Both the position numbers and the translations under genes were made by a program. Under the pieces are notes generated by a model. That model was given only the letters and a program-made list of their open reading frames with translations. It ran no database searches and had not been told where the DNA came from. Of a DNA stretch of 64,000 bases, positions 57,811 through 64,000 are shown one piece after another (positions within the stretch are counted from its first letter, which is position 1; the number at the start of each line of letters is the position of its first letter). The DNA lies in the NCBI GenBank assembly GCA_037442205.1, contig JBBIQS010000037.1:8748-72747 (forward strand), read 5' to 3'. This stretch comes from JBBIQS01 sp037442205. GTDB lineage: Bacteria > Myxococcota > Myxococcia > Myxococcales > UBA5297.

Positions 57811-59301
57811 TCAGCGGCCGGCGTCGGCGCCCGGCTGCTGGGCCCGCAGCCGCTCCGCCTCCCCCCGCGCCGCCGCCGCCCCAGCCTCGTCTCCCAGTCC
57901 CGAGAGCGAGCGGCTCAACGCCTCCAGCTGCCCAGCCGAAGGATCGAGCAGGGCCCGCCCCCGCGCCTCGCGCAGCGGGCGCGGTTCGGCCAGCGTCAGC
58001 GAGGCCCGCACCCGCTCCAGCACCCGCCGATAGTCGGGATAGCGCGCCGGCCACTCGAAGACCGCGAACAGCCGCCGCTCGCCCTGCTCCACCAGGTCGA
58101 GCTCGACCTCCACCAGCTCCCCCTCGTCGTCCCGATAGCTCCCCGAGTATCGCTGCCCCGCCCGCCCCAGCAGCTGCGCCGGCAGTGGGCCGCTCATCGC
58201 CACCTCGCCGATGCCGCCTGCGACTCCCTCGGCCAGCAACCGCTCCGGGCTGGCAGGCTCGCGCGCCGGGCTGGCTCCAACCCGCACCGCCGCCCGCCCG
58301 ACGCTGCCCAGGCCGTTGTCGAAGCTCAAGCCCTCGCTCCCCGCCCGCCGCCAGCTGCCCGGCACCTCCAGCTCCACCCCCAGCGCGTCGTCGCGGATGC
58401 GGCCGGCCAAAAGCGGATAGCCGCGCAGCCACGGCCCGGCCAGGCCGATGGCCAGCAGCGAAAGCCCGATCGGCACCAGCCGCCGCAGCCGCTCCTCGAG
58501 CCCGAACGCCTCCTGCAGCAGCCGGGGCTTGAGGAACAGCGCCAGCGCGCTCCCGCTGGCCAGGCCGCCCAGGTGCGCCCAGTTGTCGACCCCGGTGGCG
58601 GTGAAGCCGATGTAGAGGAAGACCAGCACCGTGGGGATGGTGGCCTCGCCCAGGATCCGCCGGTAGCGCTTGGGCAGGAGCGAGCGGTACTTGAGCCCGA
58701 AGACCACCGCCGCCCCCAGCGTCCCGTAGACCATCCCGCTCGCCCCGACGCTCACCGCCTGCGGCAGCGCAAGGGTGCTGGCCAGGCTGGCGCCGAGCGC
58801 CGAGGCGAACAGCAGGCTCAGGTAGTCGAGCGGACGGAAGGCGTTCTCCAGGGCCCCGCCCAGGTTGAAGAGCACAAACAGGTTGAAGGCGATGTGCAGC
58901 CAGTTCTCGTGCAGCAGGTTGGCGGTCAACAGCCGCCACAGCTGGCCCAGGTCGGCCATCAGCGGCCAGCACTTGGCCCCCCAGGCCACCAGCGCCCCCT
59001 GGTCCACCGGCCCCTGGGCGGAGAGGGCGGCGAACAGCAGCAGATCGGCGGCCACGAAGGCGGCGGTCAGCGCCGGGAAGCGCCCCAGGTTGAAGGCCCG
59101 GGCGAAGTACAGCCGGCGCGGCTGGTGCAGCCGGCGGAAGATCTCCAGCTGATCGGCGCGCACCCAGGCCTGGCCGGTCAGCGGCTCGAAGCTCACCGGG
59201 CAGCGCCCGGCCAGCTCGCCTCGGCGCACCCGGGCCTCGAACTCCTCCAGCTCCAGCGCCTCCTCGCCGGCCTCGGAGCGGATGCGCACCAGTGGACCCA
59301 C
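57811..59301 (-). CDS. Rhomboid intramembrane serine protease with extra N- and C-terminal domains
   Basis: A 496-residue protein. An N-terminal soluble module (about 1-58) resembles GYF_2/DUF4339-type domains (LEEFEARVRRGELAGRC, then VRADQLEIFRRL). A rhomboid core follows at about 70-300. The catalytic Ser188 is in GASGMVYG, His243 in NWAHLGG, and the HENWLHIAFN motif is in helix 2. A C-terminal domain of about 190 residues, beta-rich then helical, is not recognised. GTG 59301 is used, with AGGAGG upstream. It cleaves membrane proteins; the substrate is unknown. It is divergent from the FHA gene. Confidence 0.92.
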   Translation of the reverse strand: MGPLVRIRSEAGEEALELEEFEARVRRGELAGRCPVSFEPLTGQAWVRADQLEIFRRLHQPRRLYFARAFNLGRFPALTAAFVAADLLLFAALSAQGPVDQGALVAWGAKCWPLMADLGQLWRLLTANLLHENWLHIAFNLFVLFNLGGALENAFRPLDYLSLLFASALGASLASTLALPQAVSVGASGMVYGTLGAAVVFGLKYRSLLPKRYRRILGEATIPTVLVFLYIGFTATGVDNWAHLGGLASGSALALFLKPRLLQEAFGLEERLRRLVPIGLSLLAIGLAGPWLRGYPLLAGRIRDDALGVELEVPGSWRRAGSEGLSFDNGLGSVGRAAVRVGASPAREPASPERLLAEGVAGGIGEVAMSGPLPAQLLGRAGQRYSGSYRDDEGELVEVELDLVEQGERRLFAVFEWPARYPDYRRVLERVRASLTLAEPRPLREARGRALLDPSAGQLEALSRSLSGLGDEAGAAAARGEAERLRAQQPGADAGR

Positions 59302-59465
59302 GCCCGGTTCGACCTCCTGACCCGGGGAAACGCCCCGGTCCAGCCTCGCAGAAAGCCCAAGCTATACATCGCCCGGCCGGCTCCCACCGCCCCGGCCGAC
59401 GCCAGCCGCCGCCGGGCGCCAGGAAAACGCCTTTGTCCAAGCCAGCTTGCAGCCCGGCCGTCACC

Positions 59466-59495
59466 TTGCTGTGCCGAAGAGCGACATGCTATAGC
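59466..59495 (+). promoter_or_regulatory. Promoter candidate for the FHA-REC genes
   Basis: TTGCTG, an 18-base spacer, then TATAGC, 22 bases before ATG 59518. Both boxes are moderate matches to the sigma-70 consensus. Confidence 0.4.
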
Positions 59496-59517
59496 TGAAA
59501 GGTCCTTCGGAGGTCGG

Positions 59518-61386
59518 ATGAAGCTCATCATCGAGGATGACGAGGGCCGCAAAACCGTCGTCCCCATTGTCCGAGACGATGTCGAGATCACCATTGGCCG
59601 GCAGGAAGGGAACACCATCCGCTTGACCGAGCGGAACGTGTCCCGCCGCCACGCCAAGCTCATTCGGCGCGCCGGCTCGGTGACGGTCGAAGACCTCAGC
59701 AGCTACAACGGGGTCAAGGTCAACGGCGACCGGATCAGCGGCAACTGCGAGCTCAAGCAGGGCGACCTGGTGCAGATCGGCGACTACGATCTGGCGATCC
59801 AGGCCGAGAACGGCGAGCTGGCGGCGCCGGCTCCCGCCCGCCCCGGCCCCGAGGAGCCGACTGCTCCCAACGACCTGGGCGAGGAGGCCTTCGGCGCGCC
59901 CGAGACTCCGCCCCCGGCCGCCAAGAAGCACGACTCCACTGCGATCATCAATCCCGAGCGGCTGCGCGCCGAGCACGAGCAGGCGCGCAAGGTGGTGGAC
60001 ATCCCCGCCGAGCGGGCCCCGCGGCTGGCGCTGACCACCACCGAGCACGCCGGGCGCGAGTACGCCTGCATCCGCTCGGAGATCAAGATCGGCCGCGGCG
60101 ACGACAACGACGTCGCCATCGACCACCGCAGCCTGTCGCGCAACCACTGCAAGCTGGTTCTGGCCGGGGGCGAGTGGAAGGTCATCGACCTGCAGTCGGC
60201 CAACGGCATCAAGGTCAACGGCGAGACCTACGCCGAGTGCGCCTTGCGCCCGGGCGACACCCTGGAGCTGGGCCACCTCAAGTTCAAGTTCCTGGCCGCG
60301 GGCGAGGAGCTGCCCTCGGCGGCGCCCGAGGACGACGAGAAGACCCCGCTGCCTTCGCCGGCCAAGAGCAAGACCCCGCTGTTCATCGGGGCCGGGGCCG
60401 CGGCGCTGGTGGTGCTGGGCGTGGCCGGCTACCTGCTGACCCGCGGCGACGACAAGCCCGCCATCCCCCCCGCCGCCGAGCTGGACGATCCGCGGCCGGC
60501 CGCCGGGAAAGCCGGAAAAACCGGGGCGACCGAAGAGGAGCCGGGGCAGGCGCCCGAGAAGCAGGCCCAGGCCGCCGAGAGGCCGGCGCCGCCGTCCAAG
60601 GCCGAGCCCGACCCCAAGGTCGCCAAGGCCTTCGAGGCCGGCAAACAGCTGCTGGCCGACGGCAAGTTCGAAGAGGCCGAGAAGAAGCTGGCGGTGGCCA
60701 AGGACTCCGGAATCGCCGAGGCCGAGGAGCTGCTCGGCCAGGCGCGCTCCGAGATCGAGGCCCGCGGCCATGTCTCGGCGGCGCAGAAGTATTTGGCCGC
60801 CAAGGACTACGACTCAGCCAAGTTCGAGCTGGACGCAGTCCCAGCCGACAGCTCGTTCGCAGCAAAGGCCCAGGAGCTGAACCGGCAGCTCGCCTCCGCC
60901 GCCAAGAAGGCCTCCGACGACGACGCGGCGGCGGCGCGCAAGGCCGAGGAGCGGCAGGCCGCCGAGGAGAAGGCGCGCAAGGACAGGGAGGCCGCCGAGG
61001 CCCGCGAGGCGGCCAAGCGGGCCGCCGCCGAGCGGATGGCCGCCGCCAAGCCGGCGAAGAATTCCGAGCCCAAGGCCAGCGCCGGCGGCAACCAGGGGGC
61101 CTCGGATTTCGCCCAGGGCAAGAGCCTGGCGGCGGCGCGCAAGTACAAGCAGGCCATCCCCTACTTCGACAAGGCGCTGGCCGAGGACGCGACGCTGGTC
61201 GAGGCCCACATGTACCTGGGCCTGTGCTACGCCAGCATCGAGAACATCACCAAGGGCGCCTACCACTACGAGGAGTTCGCCCACGGCAGCCCCAGCCACC
61301 CCAAGGCGGCCGAGGTGCGCAAGATCCTGCGCCAGTACTACAGCGAGTCGGGCGCCAAGCCCCGCTACCCGCTGCCGGACGACTAG
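59518..61386 (+). CDS. Double-FHA membrane protein with TPR-type C-terminus
   Basis: A 622-residue protein. FHA domain 1 is at about 22-95 (ITIGRQEGNTIRL, NVSRRHAKL, SSYNGVKVNG). FHA domain 2 is at about 188-260 (IKIGRGDDNDVAI, SLSRNHCKL, SANGIKVNG). One membrane helix lies at 287-307. A long extracytoplasmic part follows, with Ala/Glu/Lys-rich helices and TPR-like units (FEAGKQLLADGKFEEAEKKL, then YKQAIPYFDKALAEDATLVE). The FHA domains would read phosphothreonine inside the cell while the TPR part binds partners outside. GGAGG lies directly before ATG 59518. The REC-XRE gene follows after 21 bases. Confidence 0.92.
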   Translation: MKLIIEDDEGRKTVVPIVRDDVEITIGRQEGNTIRLTERNVSRRHAKLIRRAGSVTVEDLSSYNGVKVNGDRISGNCELKQGDLVQIGDYDLAIQAENGELAAPAPARPGPEEPTAPNDLGEEAFGAPETPPPAAKKHDSTAIINPERLRAEHEQARKVVDIPAERAPRLALTTTEHAGREYACIRSEIKIGRGDDNDVAIDHRSLSRNHCKLVLAGGEWKVIDLQSANGIKVNGETYAECALRPGDTLELGHLKFKFLAAGEELPSAAPEDDEKTPLPSPAKSKTPLFIGAGAAALVVLGVAGYLLTRGDDKPAIPPAAELDDPRPAAGKAGKTGATEEEPGQAPEKQAQAAERPAPPSKAEPDPKVAKAFEAGKQLLADGKFEEAEKKLAVAKDSGIAEAEELLGQARSEIEARGHVSAAQKYLAAKDYDSAKFELDAVPADSSFAAKAQELNRQLASAAKKASDDDAAAARKAEERQAAEEKARKDREAAEAREAAKRAAAERMAAAKPAKNSEPKASAGGNQGASDFAQGKSLAAARKYKQAIPYFDKALAEDATLVEAHMYLGLCYASIENITKGAYHYEEFAHGSPSHPKAAEVRKILRQYYSESGAKPRYPLPDD

Positions 61387-61407
61387 GCCCCTTCTCCGAC
61401 AAGACCG

Positions 61408-62091
61408 ATGCGCGCGAGCCCGGGAGGAACGTTGGCGCCTGAGGAAGAGATCGACTCCGAGGAAGAGCTCCCCGAAGCCAAGCCGCTGCGGCTGGGGATG
61501 AAAATCCGAGTACTCATCGTCGATGACGAGCAGGACCTGTGCGACTACCTGTCGCTGCTGCTGTCGCGTGAGGGGTTCGAGGTCACCGGGCTCACCGACC
61601 CGCGCAAGGTCATCGAAGAGCTGCGCGCCAAGGAGTACCACCTCGTCATCCTGGACATGATGATGCCGGGGATGAGCGGCACCGAGGTGCTGGAGCAGAT
61701 CCGCAAGGCGGACACCGACATCGCGGTCATCGTCTCCACCGCCTACCCCAACGTCGACACCGCCATCGCCAGCCTCAAGCACCAGGCCAGCGACTACGTG
61801 CGCAAGCCCTTCGAGCCCGAGGCCTTCCTGGCCACGGTGCGAGCGGCGCTGGCGCGCAAGGGACTGACCACCGATCCCGAGGCCGAGCTCCACGCCGCCA
61901 TCGGGCGCGCCATCCGCGACGCCCGCAAGCGCCAGGATCTGACACTCAAGCAATTGGCGCGGCGCACCGGCCTGTCGGTGTCGCTGCTCAGCCAGATCGA
62001 GCGGGCCGAGTCTTCGGCGTCCATCAGCTCGCTCTACAAGATCGCCTCGGCGCTCGGGCTGCGCATGGCCGAGCTGTTCGGCGAGCACTGA
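61408..62091 (+). CDS. Response regulator with XRE-type HTH output
   Basis: A 227-residue regulator. An acidic N-terminal leader is followed by a receiver at about 33-150 (Asp83 in VILDMMMPGMSG, with the expected acidic pair VDDEQD and Lys in VRKPF). A Cro/C1-type helix-turn-helix at 170-227 follows (LTLKQLARRTGLSVSLLSQIERAESSAS split over two helices). Receiver-XRE fusions are uncommon outside some lineages. An alternative TTG start at 61432 has GGGAGGA just upstream. Coupling with the FHA gene suggests one pathway. No kinase is adjacent. Confidence 0.92.
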   Translation: MRASPGGTLAPEEEIDSEEELPEAKPLRLGMKIRVLIVDDEQDLCDYLSLLLSREGFEVTGLTDPRKVIEELRAKEYHLVILDMMMPGMSGTEVLEQIRKADTDIAVIVSTAYPNVDTAIASLKHQASDYVRKPFEPEAFLATVRAALARKGLTTDPEAELHAAIGRAIRDARKRQDLTLKQLARRTGLSVSLLSQIERAESSASISSLYKIASALGLRMAELFGEH

Positions 62092-62136
62092 CCTCGTTCC
62101 GTGTCGCCTTGAATCGCCCGGCGAGGGAGAGGTCGC

Positions 62137-62919
62137 TCAGCGACCGGTGAACCGCGGCTTTCGCTTCCCCAGGAACGCCGCCCGCCCTTCGCGCGCATCT
62201 TCGCTGTCGTAGGCCTCGCGGCGCGCTTGGGCGAACTGCGCTGATTCCTGCTCGGTCAGCCCCGGGCGCCCCAGCCGGACGAAGATGCGCTTCATCTCGC
62301 AGACCGCGCTGGGCGCGTTGGCGGCGATGGCCTCGGCCAGGCTGAGCACCCGCGCCAAGGCCTGCTCGACAGGGAGCAGCTCGTCCAGCAGACCCCAGCT
62401 CAGCGCCGTCAGGGCGTCGATCACCTCGCCGGTGAAGAACAGCCGGCGCGCCCGGGAGGGACCGATCAGCTGAGCGAAGCGCGCGATCCCCTCCGGCCCG
62501 TAGACCAGCCCCAGCTTCGCGGGCGGCATGCAAAACCTGGCGCCCTCGGCGGCGATCCGCAGGTCGCAGGCGCAGGCCAACTCGAAGCCCCCGCCGAACG
62601 CCAGCCCGTTGAGGAAGGCGATCACCGGCGGCCCCGCCTTCTCGATGGCCTGGGCCGACAGCTCGACCTCGGCGTCGGGCGGCCGCTCGTGGTCCTTGTC
62701 GAAGGAGCCCAGATCGTAGCCGGAGCTGAACGCCACCTCGCCCTCGCCGCGCAGCACCACGCAGCGCATCCCGTCGCCGGAGGCCCGCACCAGCTCTTTG
62801 CGCAGCGCCGCGAGTATCGACGGGCTGAGCGCATTGCGCCGAGCCGGATTGGAAACAGACAGGATGCGGACCAGGTCGCGATCCTCCACCAGCAGTCGAC
62901 TCGGGGGCGCAGCGGTCAT
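62137..62919 (-). CDS. Enoyl-CoA hydratase/isomerase family protein
   Basis: A 260-residue crotonase-fold protein. The oxyanion-hole motifs are FSSGYDLGSFD and GLAFGGGFELACACDLRIA. The LGLVYGPEGIARFAQLIG stretch carries the usual helix. The first catalytic glutamate position of true hydratases is not clearly conserved, so the reaction (hydratase, isomerase or other) is open. It is convergent with the REC-XRE gene, 45 bases apart. Confidence 0.9.
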   Translation of the reverse strand: MTAAPPSRLLVEDRDLVRILSVSNPARRNALSPSILAALRKELVRASGDGMRCVVLRGEGEVAFSSGYDLGSFDKDHERPPDAEVELSAQAIEKAGPPVIAFLNGLAFGGGFELACACDLRIAAEGARFCMPPAKLGLVYGPEGIARFAQLIGPSRARRLFFTGEVIDALTALSWGLLDELLPVEQALARVLSLAEAIAANAPSAVCEMKRIFVRLGRPGLTEQESAQFAQARREAYDSEDAREGRAAFLGKRKPRFTGR

Positions 62920-62990
62920 GGAGCGCAGTCTGCTTCATCGAGACCGTCCGCTCAACGACAGTTCGCGGACGGCCTGCGAGGTGCGGACGA

Positions 62991-63287
62991 TCAGCGAGAC
63001 GGGGGCTTGGGCGACTGGCGCCGCCAGGGTCGCGGGAACTTGACCGAGCGCTCGCGGATCGCGCGATCCGCCGGAGACTTGAAGTGGTCGGGCTCCCGTA
63101 CCGCGGCCACGTTGACTGGAACGTGCGGCGTCGGGATTCCCTGGACCGCGCCCTCGTCCGGCGGGCCGTCGTCGCCGAGGATGTGGTCGATGCGCGCGCT
63201 CTCCTCGGCGTCCCACCTGCGGAAGGCACATCCCTGCAGCGAGCCCAGCATCGCCAGGCCGGCCACCAGCGCAGTCAGGCCCCTCAT
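62991..63287 (-). CDS. Small lipoprotein, unknown
   Basis: A 98-residue lipoprotein (lipobox LQGC at Cys20). The mature part is short, charged and basic towards the end, with no recognised domain. Its ATG overlaps the stop of the SEC-C gene upstream (ATGA), so the two are coupled although one is cytoplasmic and one exported. Confidence 0.7.
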   Translation of the reverse strand: MRGLTALVAGLAMLGSLQGCAFRRWDAEESARIDHILGDDGPPDEGAVQGIPTPHVPVNVAAVREPDHFKSPADRAIRERSVKFPRPWRRQSPKPPSR

Positions 63288-63742
63288 GACAGGCCTCCGC
63301 CGCAGCAGACCTTGAACTTCCTCCCGCTGCCGCACGGACACGGCTCGTTGCGGCGAATCCCGTGCTCCGGAGCGATCCACTGCGCCGCCTCCTCCAGCGC
63401 CAGCTTGGCGAAGCGCTCCAGCTCCAGGTCGGGCGCCTCGAGATAGCCGCGCAGCAGCTCGGCGGCCCGATGGCTCTTGTGGTGGGCCAGCACCACCAGG
63501 GCGTAGCGCTTCTCGTCCAGCTCTCCCTGCGGAACGCTCAGCCCGAAGGCCAGCGCCTCCAGCTCCGGCAGGCCGATCGCCTCTGGCTGCTCCCCCAGCG
63601 CCTCGTGCGCCGCGAGGTACTCGCGCAGCGCCCGGTGCTCCTCCAGTCCCCAGCGGCTGGCGTCGTGGACGATCATCGCCATCGCCGCTCCCGCGCCCCT
63701 CGCCGTCCCCTCTCGCCACGACTGCAGTTTCCCGAGTCCCAT
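63284..63742 (-). CDS. SEC-C motif protein
   Basis: A 152-residue cytoplasmic protein. About 120 helical residues are followed by the SEC-C zinc motif NEPCPCGSGRKFKVCCGGG near the C-terminus, as found at the end of SecA and in many small proteins. It probably uses the zinc knuckle to bind the ribosome or another partner; no specific role is inferred. The start at 63742 is the first in frame; a later Met (about residue 21) is possible. 115 bases separate it from the gene at the right edge. Confidence 0.82.
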   Translation of the reverse strand: MGLGKLQSWREGTARGAGAAMAMIVHDASRWGLEEHRALREYLAAHEALGEQPEAIGLPELEALAFGLSVPQGELDEKRYALVVLAHHKSHRAAELLRGYLEAPDLELERFAKLALEEAAQWIAPEHGIRRNEPCPCGSGRKFKVCCGGGLS

Positions 63743-63857
63743 CCCCGCCTCCCACTCGCGCCCGAAGGCGCTCCCGTGTTGAACAACCAGCCGGCCGGCG
63801 CACCCCGCCCTCCCCGACCTCCCCCGGCGCGCCGGCCGACTTCCCCCTCCTCTTCGA

Positions 63858-64000
63858 CTAGGCGCTGGCCGCCGCCGCCATCTCCTCAGGCGCCGGCGGC
63901 GGAACGATCGGCGTCACAACCGCCGGCACCGCCAGCTTCTGGACCAGCTCGTCCATGGCCTGCGGGTGCTCCCGCAGCCACTCGCAGGCCCGCTCCCGCC
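63858..64000 (-). CDS. recA: Probable RecA, C-terminal end only
   Basis: The last 46 residues of a protein whose start lies beyond the right edge, ending at TAG 63858-63860. The sequence runs ACEWLREHPQAMDELVQKL and then an Ala/Pro tail. The 'WLREHPxxxxEL' helix is typical of the RecA C-terminal domain, and Pro/Ala tails occur in RecA of related bacteria. With so few residues the identification is only probable. Confidence 0.5.
   Translation of the reverse strand, partial: RERACEWLREHPQAMDELVQKLAVPAVVTPIVPPPAPEEMAAAASA

Overview
The window is very GC-rich and densely coded. It looks like chromosomal DNA of a free-living Gram-negative bacterium, most likely a Myxococcota/former Deltaproteobacteria lineage. 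Supporting features are the many lipoproteins, a PilZ-like/Hsp70 fusion, double-FHA/TPR and receiver-XRE proteins, CxxCH lipoproteins and sensors, an NtrC-type two-component operon and giant Ig-like repeat proteins. This placement is inference. No rRNA, CRISPR array, transposase or phage gene was seen.

Layout. 1-7.3 kb: a GT-C glycosyltransferase truncated by the left edge, periplasmic Cu/Zn SOD, a DUF985 cupin, an endoglycosylceramidase-like GH5 lipoprotein, a split YeeE/YedE sulfur-transport pair and two coupled lipoproteins. 7.5-19.3 kb: alaS, a Rid/SRPBCC pair divergent from an HxlR regulator with a palindromic operator candidate, an orphan histidine kinase, the PilZ-like/Hsp70 fusion, tpx, a two-CxxCH lipoprotein, a 2Fe-2S ferredoxin, an EI24 membrane protein and a divergent Fe/Mn SOD. 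19.7-31 kb: rplM-rpsI with a clear promoter, an M61 peptidase, glnA, twin Cys-motif lipoproteins, a four-S1-domain protein, an ADP-ribosylglycohydrolase, a HAD hydrolase and rlmN (TTG start). 31-38.3 kb is the most unusual stretch. It holds a membrane-anchored GcvH-like protein without the lipoyl lysine, coupled to a small five-cysteine protein behind a structured leader; a lipoprotein built of exact 43-residue repeats; and an operon of a heme-binding sensor kinase, an archaemetzincin and an NtrC-type regulator, all three genes translationally coupled.

38.5-49.6 kb is mostly housekeeping: class I fumarase, MBL hydrolase, DAHP synthase, a HEAT-repeat protein, a HAMP membrane protein, glycerate kinase, fmt, an AroQ-like protein with an altered active-site lid and a long tail, rsmB and rpe. 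49.7-57 kb is one 2454-residue Ig-like lipoprotein ending in aspartate-rich calcium-loop-like repeats. 57-64 kb: DUF3820, tRNA-Asp and tRNA-Val, a rhomboid protease, an FHA-FHA-TPR protein with a receiver-XRE regulator, an enoyl-CoA hydratase, a SEC-C protein with a small lipoprotein, and the last residues of what is probably recA.

Functional themes. Oxidative-stress defence is spread over sodC, tpx and the Fe/Mn SOD. Redox sensing is suggested by the heme kinase and the two-heme lipoprotein. Translational coupling (ATGA/GTGA overlaps) is used repeatedly: 5298, 6785, 10626, 11467, 31850, 36158, 36694 and 63284. Several short operons end in strong hairpins.
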